Shown here: positions 33,415-45,405 of the stretch, one piece after another
How positions within the stretch are numbered: position 1 is the first letter of the stretch
Layout of the letters: each line of letters opens with the position of its first letter
Assembly: GCA_963978905.1 (NCBI GenBank)
Contig: OZ022260.1
Location: 4,205,725 to 4,269,724, forward strand
Origin: Trichostrongylus colubriformis
Lineage: Eukaryota > Nematoda > Chromadorea > Rhabditida > Trichostrongylidae
Direction of reading: 5' to 3'
Length of the DNA stretch: 64,000 nucleotides
Notes under the pieces: model-generated
Told to the model about the DNA's origin: nothing
What the model saw: only the letters and a program-made list of their open reading frames with translations
The model's database searches: none
Position numbers and translations under genes: made by a program

Positions 33415-36400
33415 ATGACCAGCGCGGTCGATTGCACCCTTCTGGCCACCCTCCGCTTCGAGTGGACCCGATCAAAACACGATACTTTCCATCAATCCAA
33501 TTTTACTCGTTCTTTTTCGGTGTTTTTAAACTTTCTTTTTAAAATCAATTTTGCTTCTTTTGGTCGGCGGTTATCTAATACTTATTGCTGACTGTGGGTT
33601 AGTTTACCACAATTAATTTTAATGTATAGGCCATCGGAACCGTACTACCGAACCGCAACCAAGCGAAAGTGCACGAAACCCCTGCGCATTTTTCGACCCA
33701 AGTTTCCCCATAACCCGTCTTGGGTCAAATCAAGTCGCGGGGGAGACGCAACTTTGCGTCAAATTTTCACCAATGTCAAAGCTTCTTTCCCTCCCTAGGC
33801 TTAGGCTAAAGCAGATGAAACCTATGCTTTGACAGATGCTTTTTCATGTGGAAGGAGAGGATATCAATTTTAGCCTAAGCCTAGGGAGGGAAAGGAGCTT
33901 CGGCCTTGACACAAAATTGCGTCTCCCCCCTGACTTGATTTGACCCCCCGTCTTTTTAGAGCCCGTGATTTCAGCAACATCGAGCATTTCGCAGTCCTGT
34001 ATTCCGTCGTTACCCTCGAAGACAGTGGTAGGCAGGGCACACCCAACTAGCGAGAAATGGCTGCTTCAGTATCACCCTCTTCCCCCCGACCCCCTTTCAA
34101 TATCAATGACCTTTAAATTAAGTAACCATTACCGTTTGCATAGTACCACTCAGTATTTTATTACCATACCTTTTTGTGTTCTGTTCGTCCTTTAATTCAA
34201 TCATAAATTCTTACATAACCGCGTGAGCTGACGTCACGTTCCGATCTAGTCTGGGAGCATTGCTGACTTCTGCAACTGAAGACCCCCCTACACCGCCCTT
34301 TGTCCTAGGATACTGTAGCCCGCATATGTACGCAATCGCGGCCGGCGCGGTGGCGGGACACATTATATTCCAAAATGCATTCTTGTTTGATAAGGGATCT
34401 TCGATTGGGACGGATCGCCACTGAACCCCAACAATCTTTTCGAGATCAATTCAAGAATGGGGAGACGCAACTTTTCGCTGCCGACAAAGCTCCTTCCCTC
34501 CCAAGGCCTTCCCCTCCTTAGGCTAAAATTCATATCCCTTCTTACATGAAAAAGCATCTGTCTCATGTGCTTCAGCTTGAGCCTTAGAAGGGAAAGGAGC
34601 TTCTAGTTGGTGGAAAGTTTGCGTTCCCTCCCCCTCCCCCACTCTCTCCCATAATTTAACTGACCCTCCTTTCGCTTTGTTGATCTTAAATGATGTCGCT
34701 TTCCTTTTTATTATCTACTTGAACAGGATATTTACTGTTCCCTCTCCTTTGATACTTATTCTCCCCCATGCTCCTATCTTTCATTTACTTGAGCCTCCCC
34801 ATGCTCAGACTGATAGCTACGATTTTTCAAGAAAATACTATGAGTATAGATGTGTGTAAGGATGCGGGTGCTATTGTATAGCAGTTGGGGGGGGGGGCAT
34901 TTCGCCATGCTCGAAATCAGGCGCCACTTTTGCCCAGGATTTTGCGTAATCCTTGGTTGAGGAACTAACTTCTATCCCCTCAGCTCGGTGAAAATATACA
35001 CTTATAATTGCGCGATGGTATCAAGTGAGGGACAATAGCGCGAAATTGTGTGCTGCCACTACATTAGCACCTTTGGAAATGCCTTTTCATAGCGCAATGT
35101 TTCATTCCGTCAAGATTGTAACAAGGGCGCTAAATTATTGTTCATACCTTTGTCATGTCGAAATTTATCGTATTTTGGGTTTTTGTTGGAGATAACTGCA
35201 TTTTACTCGAAATCGAGTTTTTCAGGCTCAACCACATACCGAAGCACTTGAGATCTCGGTTAAGCTGTGAAGCCGGCAGGAGAATCCGGGTAAGATCTTT
35301 TTCCATCTTTCGTTTTTAGTAAGTGAGTGAGTAGTGAGTTTGCGGTGGAGACGGAGAGAAGGAAAGGACCAGCCGTCTCGAGACGGTCATTATGTTACCC
35401 AAAGTGGTACCAAAGCTGCGTTGTGGAGGTGAACCTGGAAAAAGGGCATGGAGAATGGAAAGTGATAGTGAAAGTGAGAAAGACGTAACCTGAGCACGTA
35501 TCGATGCGATTACGATCATATGCCCTATGGCAGTCTCGCAGCGAATAACTAGGCTCGAGGTTATCCTTGAGGATCTTTTTAGAACCGCTTTTGCAATGAT
35601 TTACATAAGGCTTCTGAAGATTAATCATGTCTTTATTTAATACTTTGTTCTCATTTCTATATAATGACATTTTCAGGAATCTTCGCGTCCCACAGATGAA
35701 ATGTTCCATAGATTGCAAATGCGATTTGTCCATGAGTTGGTAGAATGCAAAGGAACATGCGCTCTTTTTGGCCAAGGTTGGTCTACTTTCATAATATCTT
35801 ATCGGATTCTTTCTTTATTTTCATTGGTCTACTTCCATTATATCTCATCGGATTCTTTCCTTTCTTTCTTCAATCTCCCGTGCAACTGTTTTTTATGAGG
35901 CAGTGTTCATAGTGATAGAATTTGCGTTTTCTTTCGGATATGTGGGATTGTGGAATGTATCTGAGGGAAATCTGTAGAATTGTGGAAACTTCTGGAATTT
36001 GTGGAAGTGTATTTAGACATCAGAACTGTGGAAATGCTACATATGCGTCTTTGTAGAAATGCAGAATAAGGCCGCGTTCATACTTTGCGATTTTGTGAAC
36101 GATTGAGCGACTGAGCGACTAAGCGACTGAGCGACTGAGCGACTGAGCGACTGAGCGACTAAGCGACTAAGCGACTGAGCGACTGAGCGACTGAGCGACT
36201 GAGCGATGATTGTTGTTGTTGCTGTTAGTTTTTTAAACTATGAACGTGTTCGTCTTAGATTCATGTTAGGCTTATTTGATCTTACGGTTGCCATTTGATA
36301 CCTTGGTTTTCTCACTTTATTAATTAAACGATGTTTTTTGAAAACTTGTCATACGGTTTATGCGAGTGAATTCGTTTAATTTTTCTTTCAATTTTCTCCA

Positions 36401-37537
36401 TTTCATTACCAATGGTTACAGGAGGCGTATATTTGCGGATGCATGATACATCGCCCACAGACGATTTATAGTTGTGCAAGGTCATGAACATATTCCGCTC
36501 AGTCGCCCAGTCGCTCAGTCGCTCAGTCGCTCAGTCGCTTAGTCGTTCAGTCGCTCAGTCGCTCAGTCGCTTAGTCGCTCAGTCGCTCAATCGTTCACAA
36601 AATCGCAAAGTATGAACGCGGCCTAAAGGTTCCTCATATTCCTACTTCTATCCAGTAGGCGGGGCCAGGCTGGTATCTAGTTCCTTTCCGCACATTCCAC
36701 CACTCGCATTTCTCAAAAACGCAAATCCTGCTATTTTTCCAATCCATACGCACTTCTTGTCATCTTCCGCACTTCCGCAAAGAGGCGTCATCCACCGCTA
36801 GGAACGCTGCCTGTGCTCTGAAACATTACGAGTTCGGCTCATTCCTTGTGCCTGTATTGGTGGACTTTAGTGATGTCTGCACAAAAAAAGCAGTGTTCAG
36901 AAGAGCAGCGAGAATATGAGAGTGTCGACTATGTATTTTTGTTGCGGGTTTGTATTCCTGCATATCCTCGCTGCTCTTCTGTGTCACCTGTCAAGTTCGA
37001 AATGTTCGAAATAGCAGAATTCATAAGGCATTTGGCATTCTCTTCTAAGCACCATTCAGGGACAAGGGTAGTCAGAAGTGGGAAGGTATGCTTTCCATAG
37101 ATGAACAATGCATTTCAAGGCTATAATTTGCGGTGAAAATTGCCTTGATTGACGCTTCTCAGGCTCTCTGTTGCGAACTTGGAATGGTGCGGTGGAGTAG
37201 CCGTGAGGGATGGGCCTAAGGCGACAGCTTGGTTTGCCTGGCCCCTGCGAGCTCCTCTCGCAATGAGGACCACTTGTTGGAAAAGTGTTCTTTGGGTTTT
37301 TGTGCGTTTCATTCCGTTCCTTCCACTTTGGCCTTACTTTGCACACTACATTCATATTCAAACTTCATCCAAACCCACCCACGTAATTCAAAGTTGAAAG
37401 GAGTCATTGGAAATTTGTGGATAGTTTTTTTTCCATGGCTCAATAGCCTTTCCAATAGCCGTTGTATACCTTCTAAATGGTGTGCGTTTATTTCAGATTG
37501 CAACGGCATTGCACAGCTTAGGTCGGAAAACCTCTGA
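33415..37537 (+). CDS. Tentative five-exon gene, unknown product
   Basis: A phase-consistent chain of exons can be drawn: 33415-33519 (ATG six bases after a TTCAG acceptor), 33975-34027, 35226-35289, 35677-35776 and 37497-37537 with a TGA, giving 120 aa. The middle exons have good acceptors (TTTTTCAG, CATTTTCAG) and a GTAAGA donor, and read LNHIPKHLRSRLSCEAGRRI and DEMFHRLQMRFVHELVECKG. The first donor (GTGTTT) is weak, and the last intron would span the 36.1-36.6 kb palindrome. I recognise no domain. The two exons at 35.2-35.8 kb are the best supported; the ends of the model may be wrong. No function can be assigned. Confidence 0.3.
33722..33946. mobile_element. Foldback MITE family G, copy 1
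   Basis: 225-bp palindrome: GGGTCAAATCAAGTC with GGGGGAGACGCAACTTTGCG at the left, complemented at the right. Mirrored CCCTCCCTAGGCTTAGGCTAA arms flank a short centre with GATGCTTTTTCATGTGGAAG. A diverged copy is at 34453-34671. Confidence 0.8.
34453..34671. mobile_element. Foldback MITE family G, copy 2 (diverged)
   Basis: Contains GGGGAGACGCAACTTT, AAGGAGCTT and CTTAGGCTAAAATTCATAT in the family G order, with the mirrored half more decayed than in copy 1. The central ATGAAAAAGCATCTG matches the other copy inverted, so the two elements lie in opposite orientation. Confidence 0.6.
36068..36627. mobile_element. Foldback element: family C tips with inverted 8-bp satellite arms
   Basis: The tips are AAGGCCGCGTTCATACTTTG and its complement, as in family C, followed by CGATTTTGTGAACGATTGAG. 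The left arm then runs as an array of the octamer GCGACTGA (with GCGACTAA variants) from about 36106 to 36206. The right arm is the complementary TCAGTCGC array from about 36497 to 36592. The ~290-bp loop is ordinary AT-rich sequence. Total 560 bp. Confidence 0.85.
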
Positions 37538-39157
37538 GGGGAGCCAAACAGGGAACCCGTAAAAGAGTGGGGAGGCCTACTTCATTTTTTTCTTTTGAAA
37601 GGAAATGTCGTGTGGGAGAGGGTGGGGTGTAGAGCTATGGCGACAGGAGAAAATGGGTGTCAATAATATAATATCGAGTGGGTTGGTGCTTAATTTGCTG
37701 ACGCTTACCCATCGCGTTCCCCTTTTCACTTTTCCCGTACGATGAAAGTATGAAGGCAACCACCAGGGGTCGGTAGGGGGTCTGTCACAAACAGGGTGAA
37801 GCACTGGTTGAGGAATCCACAAAAGGGGTCGTAATCTGGATGGGAAATATGGAGTAGGTCGTATTTGGTGAGGTTTCGTTCGAGAAGTACTAACAGGCCC
37901 TTATTTTTGGATTTCAGCTACTTGCTGTTCAACTTTTAGTTATCTAGTTTAGGGAGCAGCAATACCTATACTGTCACAGTGATCGGTAGTGGGGTGTACC
38001 ATCATGTTAGATATGGGGGGGGGGGGCGTTCGTACTATCAAAGAGGTTTCCTCAACGCAACGCTCGACGACCCTAAACCGAACCCAAGCGAATGGGTCGT
38101 ACCGAACCTTGCCCTTTTTCTCGATACAACGCTGTGCTTTGTGTAGACCGGCACAATCGACAAGGAAGCGCGAATGATCATGTCCGCCGGAGTCAGTGAT
38201 CCTTTTTGGTTTTTGCTTATAAATTTTTCTTGTTAATGAATTTTATTGAGGGTTGGGTTCAGTCATAATTGATTTCCAATGTTTCAACGAGTATTCATTG
38301 TATTTCTTGTGCTCATTTATAGTGTTGTCTGATTTCGCTTGGGTATATTTGATTGTTTTAGACATTTAAGGATGCATATTGTATTGTAACTTCAGGATAG
38401 CTTGCTTTTGTTGTATTTTATGATTCAGAAACTTAGTTTTTACGTAAGTATGCTGATTCAAATCAGGTTTCTTAGGCAGCATTTGACTGAACTCTATGAA
38501 CTCGTTGATGTGGTGTTAGAGAGTGTTTGTGAGGTCAGTAGATTGTATGTGCGCGCCCGTGAGTGAATGTGTGTATGGATGTCGAAAATGATAGGGGGGA
38601 GGGGGTTAAGCATGCGATGTACTTTAACGAAGCTTCCCATGTAGGGGAAGAGGGCATTTATCAAGGATTAACTAAGCAGGTTATGTAAGGGGGAGGGTCG
38701 TTACTGAGGATCGGTTGAGCCCTTACTGAGGATCGGTTTATTGGATACTTGGGTTCACGGGAGATGAAAATTATGGGTGGATGAAGGGAGAGAGGTGGTG
38801 AATATGTATTAATGACATTCACATCCGTTCCTTCTAAAGCGCAGGATATCACGCTTCGAAGGGTAAGTGGACGGGATGGAATGGGGGGGGGGGGGGAGGT
38901 AAGGCTGCACTTACTGATGTTCCGAATTCCCATATACTGTGCTTCAATTCGCGGGGCTCAGTGGGGAGGCAGGAGGGATGTAGTGGAAGTGAGGGATGGG
39001 GATGTGCGGGATAGTAGTTGTCGAGGATTCATGGGCAACATATGCAGTATATTACCCTTTAATTGACGGGTAGATTAGGTAAATGAATTGGTAGGTACAA
39101 GGGGTATGGAAGTTTCAGTTAGCATATATGGCTATGGATCTACCAGTACTCACCTTT
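37538..39157. other. Purine-rich/G-rich stretch without a gene
   Basis: Much of this region is skewed towards G and A on the plus strand, with long GGGG-containing runs (near 38018, 38885) and GTG-rich sequence. Open frames are short and lack domain or splice support. No repeat partner was recognised apart from general similarity in composition to 39.4-40.6 kb. Confidence 0.3.
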
Positions 39158-39386
39158 GGGTGGGGTCCACGAGGTCGAATTTCCGCGCGGCCGCGCGCGA
39201 TGAGCGGCACGGTGGGTGCGAGTGCCAGTGGCAGGGCATGGTAGCCTTCAAGCAAGGCAGTGTGACATGAGTGGAAAGCGCAGACGTGACGCAGTCACGC
39301 TGGGCCGGGCGACCAAGGGCAATCGATACGGCGAGTCGTACGGGGGCGCCGCGAAGCGGAAATTCGACCTCGTGGACCCCACCCCT
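39158..39386. mobile_element. MITE family D, copy 3
   Basis: 229 bp with near-perfect inverted ends GGGTGGGGTCCACGAGGTCG / GACCTCGTGGACCCCACCC. It has the same GTGGGTGCGAGTGCCAGTGG and GACGCAGTCACGC interior as the other copies. This is the best-preserved copy of the family. Confidence 0.8.
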
Positions 39387-40748
39387 CACCTTTAGATTGA
39401 GCTCCTCGTTCTATAAGACGTACTGGTTAGCTTATGGGTGGGTTAGACCGCGATACCAGTGGGTTTTTTGCGAAGGCTTTATTTGAGAAAAGGTCACCTC
39501 CCGGAAATTAGTCTTTCTGTGCTTTAAATAACCAAAAAAAATTGGAAGTACATAGGCATGCTTGGCTCTTGTGTGGCATGGTTGATGGTTGTCATAATTA
39601 TGATTGCATGGCGGTGAGTTCTGCTTGTGTGCTGGACGTGGGCGGCTGTGCGGTGGGACATGGGTAAGGGGAGTCTAAAAGAGCACACTGTGTTAGTGCG
39701 AAATAATGTGCCCGGGTGGCTGGGGATAAAAGCGCATTTTAGGGATCACGGGGGTTCAGTGTTGGTGGGAGCGAGGGTTTGCGAGTGAGGGTGGTGAGGA
39801 GGATATGTGCCCGAAGAAAGGGGAGCGGGAGTGGGTGTGTGAGATCCCCTGGGATCTGTATGCAAAGGAATTTCCGTAAAGGGGGTAAGGAGCAGTAGGA
39901 GTGAGTTTTTGGGATGTGGGAGTGTCTCGGCGGGTGTTCTTATATCGGAGGTAGAGGGAAGGAGGTTGTGTTCACCAGAGCAGGATGAGCTGGATTTTTG
40001 GAGGAAGTGTAAGTGCCCTGAATGGTGAAGTATTTTTCAAGTTCTGGGACGTGTGGATGAGTTTGGGTGGGATTTTATGTTGAAGTGTTCCAAGTGGAGA
40101 AGAGATGCGGAAGTATATGCTCGAGAAAGAGGAAATCTACGTCTTGAATGTGCGAAAGCGATGATGTGTAGGGGGTACCTACCGGAGATTGGGTCCCGCG
40201 AGAAATGGCGAAGGCGTAGATGTAGATGTGGGCAGAATGTAGAAATTTTGGTGCGAAAGTAGGTGAGAGAGATGTGATGGATTTTGATATTGGTGCGGAC
40301 TGACTAGGATCCTGGGGTATATTTTTACTTTGCGGTGCTTTTGAAGCTCCCGAGTATCCTTTATTATTCTCCCTTTTGGTCCAGAGTCGATTGGGAGTTT
40401 TGACGATAAGCAATGTTTATAAGCGATTTCCAGCTTTGATTAGGAATAGAATAGTTTTTTTTTGATGGCTCGTTAACTGCAAGACCATTAATGAGCCACG
40501 AAATTCGGTTCCGAAGACGTCGCGTCAGTTACCTGTAACCGAAGCCTTCGAAAGTCTCAAGAGGATCGTAAGAAATAGGAAGTAGCGCACAATTTCTTGC
40601 ACCATTTATGGATCACCCTGCATATGCTGGGAAAGGGTGGGGAGGAGAGCGGCAAAAAGATGTGTGCGAGAGGACATGAAGTGAGTAAGTGGTGTGTGTG
40701 TTGGCCCACGTTTGTGTATTTGTGATGCGTATGTTGTGTTGGGGCGGA
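39387..40748. other. G/T-rich stretch without a gene
   Basis: Continues the G-rich plus strand of 37.5-39.1 kb. Open frames such as 40053-40262 have biased composition and no domain. Nothing else is supported. Confidence 0.25.
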
Positions 40749-41042
40749 GGTGGTGTAGTGACAGGTGGCGCGCACCCCACTCTCATGGTGCGGGGATCAA
40801 ATCCCGCATCAACGCCCGCTCAGGCCAACCAAGCCTTCCATCCCTTCGGGGTCGGTAAATTGGTACCAGATTAGTCTGGGAGGATAAAATCACTGACTTG
40901 TACATCGGCTGGCCACCGCAAGTCATTGTATAGGCCACATCACATTCACCAGCCATCACGATTCTGAATGGAACTAGAATGTGCGGCGCATCCCACAGAA
41001 GGGATTGATAACGCCAAAAACTTCATCCTTTTTATCCTTTAT
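40749..41042 (+). mobile_element. tRNA-derived SINE
   Basis: A tRNA-like head has an A-box-like GTGGTGTAGTGACAGGTGGC and a B-box-like GGGGATCAAATCCCGC. The body contains CCTTCCATCCCTTCGGGGTC, AGTCTGGGAGGATAAAA and CGGCTGGCCACCGCAAGTCA, and the tail repeats ATCCTTT. From memory this body resembles a SINE common in strongylid nematodes, which supports the organism call. It is about 290 bp and would be transcribed by RNA polymerase III. No second full copy is in the window. Confidence 0.7.
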
Positions 41043-41219
41043 GTTGTGTTGTGGGTGGTCTGTGCTGCGTTGTGTTGTAAGTTGTGTCCTGTGAGTTATG
41101 GTGCGAGTTGTGTGCTGAGATGTGTGTTTTGTTGCATTTCGTGTGTCATAAACATTTATTTGTTTCAATAAATATTTATTACAAATACAAAGTCACAAAC
41201 AACTACAATCACAAACATA

Positions 41220-43620
41220 ATGCTGTGCCCACCCTAAGTTCTCTCCAGTGACACAAAAGGGCGTGTCCTCTTGCAGAGATTTACTTCCTTCCACAATGAA
41301 TTCGCGCGCGATGTTTCCCACTTAGACTCGTCCCACTGAGACCCCCACAATGGTGTCCCTTGGCATGTCGAAAGCGACCCTTTGGATGCTTTTGACTTCC
41401 AATGTAGCTGAGGAGACTCACTGGTGGATGGTGTCCACGACAGCTCCGCCCCCACACTGGGAAGGAGCACCTCGCTTAATTCAAAGGTACAGTCTAGCAC
41501 CGTGAAGGGCGGGGTCAGGCGATCGTCTGCAGGATCGTTTCAGTCCTTCTCCTGTTGGGTTCTGCCAAATTAGCAGCAACTGCACGACCACGATATTGAT
41601 CTCTCAGTCAGCTGAAGAAGGTGGCAGGAAGGAGCGTAGTTCACGCTCATTACTGGGGAACCAAGGGTTGAATAGTCCTCAATGGGCTAATTTTGGATTC
41701 GTAAAATGAGAGTTGTATTGAGTCAGGAAAAGTATTGTTGTTGTATTGGTCGAGAAAAGATGGGAAAAGGGGAGTCGTAGTTTGGATTGAGAAAAAGGGT
41801 TTCATTCCCGTGTGGGGGAAGGATGGTCGTATTTTGGTTTAGCAAAAAAGGGTCGTTGTTTAGAAGGGGAAATACCACCGCACTGTCAGAGCGTGGCTGT
41901 ATTGATCTCTAAACAAGCATGTCTTTGCTCAATTAGTGGTCGAAATATGGACGAAGTTGGTCACTTTTGAACTTTCGTGTAAAAAAACTAAAAACCCATT
42001 TCGGATTTTAAACCAGCATGCTCTCGGAATTTTCATCCACTTGTCGGACACTTCATTCTGCGGGGAATGTAGGAGAATCTAGCCAGTTGGGTTTTATGGA
42101 GATAGGGGCAACATGGTAGGGGGAACCCTCGAAAGGGGTCATAGTTTGGTTGAAAAAGGGGTCCTGTCTCGGTCAGAGACAGGGATCCCTTGGGTTCATC
42201 CTGAAAATGCTGTTTTTCCTGTGTTTTTGGCAATTACTTGTTACACCAACCATATGTGTTATGGGGGACCGTGAGAGTATCATGTGGTTGCATTCGGGAG
42301 GAAGGGGGAGAGGGAGGGAAAGGGTTGTGATCTCGGAATTCTCCCTAGCGGTTATGACGTTCTAAGCAGCTGGATGTGAGAAGGCGGCTCACTGCTCCTC
42401 GGACTTTAGCTGGGGCTTAATAGGAGGAGTTGCCTAAAACCGGCAGTCATTCCCGTGGACGACACGCACGTGGATTTGCTTTTGGGCCTCTTTGGAATGC
42501 TTTGCTTCTTTCAAGGGGTACAACGAGTCGTCTCACGCGACTTTTGAACAAGAGAAGGAGGTCACTGTCTCGCCTGAATTTCCTCGAAAAACGCTCCGCA
42601 CGCAGTTGTACTGAGGCCCTTCGGAAACACAAAGCCGGGATGGCACAGGAATCCAAACTGTCAGCTGAAGGCAGGGCAATTTCTTGGAACTCTCTCTTCG
42701 CCTATTCCGTCAATGGATGCACCGTCGAAGCTACTAGATCCATCAACCATGTTACGAACTTCTTAAGCTGTGTCTTTTTGAAGATTTCAGTGGAAATGAC
42801 TTGGAATTTTCAACGATTCTTATGCGTTCTTCATATTTCTGCCATTCGAAAGAGATCATTTACATGCATCAAAAAACGCGCTTACGGAGGAGCAACGGCA
42901 AGAGCAACCTGTTATTGATTACTCACGTTTACTATTGAGTTCCCGCGGTTTTTCCTCTGTTTTTCATGTTATTCCCTTCTTCTTTCGACAAAGTTTATAT
43001 GTGATTTCGATAGAGCTTTTCCAGTTCCACAAAAAGGTTTCATTTTCTTGATGGTTTAACTGTTTATTATTTTTAAGGTTCAAAAATGGAGTAATTTCTA
43101 GGAGAAGATCTGCACTTTTGACGCAACGAGGTCTAAAAAAACCGCGGGAACTTATTCTTCCACCCAATATTTACAGATTCCGATGAGCGATCTTTACCAG
43201 TGAGAGCCCGCCTCAATACTAATAATCTTAGGGATATCAGGTTGTCGCATAATTTCTACTTCTCAGCTGTTATCGATTTTAATAGTCTTCCATCATTATC
43301 TACCAAATGTTACTAACGTCTCGCTACTCCTTCGGTCCTTCTGTTCTTCGAACCTGCCGACTTCTGATTGGAAAAGGACGTCGAATTTGAAGTCATCCTT
43401 ATCATCGAGAAGTTTTCGCATAGAAAACAAAGATAGAGGGGCAGCATGGGGGCGCGAGGATGGGGCTATGGAGTCGATGAGGGAAGGCTGTTCATCTTAT
43501 TATCTTCTTTTTTACTGCGGATTTTTTGCCGTGTTAAGTATGGCCATGAGAAAAGCGAACACCGTCTTGTCTTTCTTCACAATTGTACGGTAATGCTTAA
43601 ATGAGTCTTCCATCATGGCA
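41220..43620. repeat. Left arm of an 11-kb inverted duplication
   Basis: Matches the reverse complement of 49440-52490 in collinear blocks: 41240-41480 with 52480-52230, 41500-41660 with 52200-52040, 42430-42930 with 51290-50780, 43190-43310 with 50740-50640, and 43310-43620 with 49740-49440. Divergence is substantial. Short reading frames are shared (for example FIVEG..SL..D.PFCV and LSAEGRAI) but with frameshifts between arms, suggesting a decayed protein-coding element. The left arm carries a family A MITE (42933-43169) that the right arm lacks. Confidence 0.75.
42933..43169. mobile_element. Family A MITE, short copy
   Basis: 237 bp with CCCGCGGTTTTT and AAAAAACCGCGGG inverted ends. The right tip still reads ACTTATTCTTCCACCCAATA, as in the 1.39-kb palindrome. 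It contains one TTTCGATAGAGCTTTTCCAG unit. The inverted partner at about 50.77 kb reads straight through the insertion point, so this is a post-duplication insertion with a visible empty site. Confidence 0.8.
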
Positions 43621-43727
43621 TCCGCACATATACGTCTTGATCGTCTTGGTACCCAATGGTCATCAGATCAGTTTTCACCAGTACTACAATGAACTTTTGT
43701 GGGATGAGCTCGGACAGTGACCATTTA

Positions 43728-44626
43728 TTAGGTTGATTCATAATAAATCGGACAAATGGTAGTGATGATTTCTAGAGATCATAACTCAGTAACGAATTAA
43801 CGAAAATGGACGCGCGAGGTACCGTTGGAATGAGTATGAAAAGCTCTTCAAAGTACCGCAAAATGATCACTCCAAAGTAAATTCATTCCGCCACAATGCC
43901 GCACGATTTCAAGCGGTACGGAGACCACATCCGCAACGTCATACTATTTATATCGCTATCTGGCCAGGAACCCGCGGATATCGGCAGACGTCTGATAGAA
44001 GTTCACAAGGAGCATGCACCCGGCAGAAGTACACTACAGTTGTAGCATTCGAAGTTTGCGTCAGGCGACTATTCCATCGAAGACGAAAACCGCGGTTGGT
44101 GGAGCGTACACGGCGTAGAGTACTGGGAGCTGCTCGATGAAGGTACCACAGTATCCGCCGACGTCTACGTTCGTCAATTACGAGAATTGAAGGCCAATGT
44201 CCAAAGTTCGCTACGGCGGCGGTCACATGTCTACTTCCAGCACGACAACGTGTCTACTTCAACAGACCGCACTTCGCAAGATCGACCAAGGCCGAGCTGC
44301 TGTCGTACAGTTGGACCGTACTTCTATACCCGCCGTACTCCCCAGACCTGGCCCCTTCAGATTTCCACCTTTTCTCCCACAGCCAACGCCACCTGGACGG
44401 CCAGGACTTCAAAACTCGCGACGAGGTCAAGGCGGCACTCGGCAACTTCTTCGAGCTCCAGCTTCCGGCCTTCTGGAGCAAGGGCATCCATGATCTGCCT
44501 ATACCGTGGCAGAAGGTCATCGATAATGATGGAGTATATTTCAAGTGAATCCCTGTTGTCGTAAAAAAGTTGTACGACAATGATTAAAACTGGTCAATTT
44601 GTCCGATTTATTATGAATCAACCTAA
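43728..44626 (+). mobile_element. Mariner element with internal deletion, lineage 2
   Basis: 899 bp, inverted ends TTAGGTTGATTCATAATAAA, flanked by TA on both sides (43726-43727 and 44627-44628). It is shorter than the usual ~1.3 kb because part of the transposase is missing. Confidence 0.85.
43896..44548 (+). pseudogene. Mariner transposase pseudogene, lineage 2
   Basis: A broken transposase. The N-terminal part (HDFKRYGDHIRNVILFISL, then FASGDYSIEDE) is followed by a deletion that removes the linker and the first catalytic Asp. Reading resumes at WWSVHGVEYWELL. The second Asp is visible in YFQHDN and the third in a shifted frame around YSPDLAPSDFHLF, followed by PIPWQKVIDNDG near the end. 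At least two frameshifts and one in-frame stop are needed. It is not functional. Confidence 0.8.
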
Positions 44627-45405
44627 TACATTTATGGATTCTGAACACCAACCATTGCTGCTTGGAGAACGGATGAACGTGCAATAACAGTTTCTCATCG
44701 CCGGTAACTATAGAGTTGACACTACATGCTCCTATGTGTAATTGAGAGGAACATGACGATGACAGATTGTATGTGAAAGAGCTGCTTTGGAGCATGCTCG
44801 GCGCATGTTCGATCCAAATTTTGTTTTTTCGGATTTTCACGAGCTCCGTGAGGTATCTCTGCGTTGACATCCTTCTGCAGCTCAACGGACGTGTACATGG
44901 CAGGATTTCGCACCGCGCCATGTCGCAAGCGAAGCAATGCGGGCGAGCTAAAGGCGCCATGTTGTTGAGTCCCGAAGCGATTACAACTTAACTGCGTCTG
45001 GCGCCCCTAACATTACCGTGTGATCGTTCTAATACCCAAATACCGCGATGCGTGTAGCTCGCATAAACTACGTTGCAGGCCGCTCGTCGCCACGCGAAAT
45101 TCTGACATAAGGGTACACACCCCAGCTCAAGTGCTGAGCCGGTTGGATGATCTGCTTACCACTACGAATGAACCCGAGGTGCCACAAGGTTCCCCCGGAT
45201 ATTCAACAACTGCTGAGTGATTGTTGAGGGACTTACCATATTCGAATATTTGTAGTAATAATTACTCAAATATTCGTTCTGTGCGTAATCCAGGTGATCT
45301 AAGTTATTCTGTGCCTAATAGCTGGTGGATCATTGAATATTATTTGCCTAGATCGCTTAACTACTTGTCTGAAGCTGACTCACCATACGTATATTACTTG
45401 AGGAA
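44627..45405. other. Unassigned stretch between mariner and foldback element K
   Basis: Contains a CG-rich patch at about 45040-45115 that may be a decayed MITE. No gene is supported. Confidence 0.25.

Noticed and set aside
36098..36600. Short regular repeats resembling a CRISPR array
   Set aside because: The unit is 8 bp with no spacers, inverted between arms and inside a MITE, in a eukaryotic sequence.
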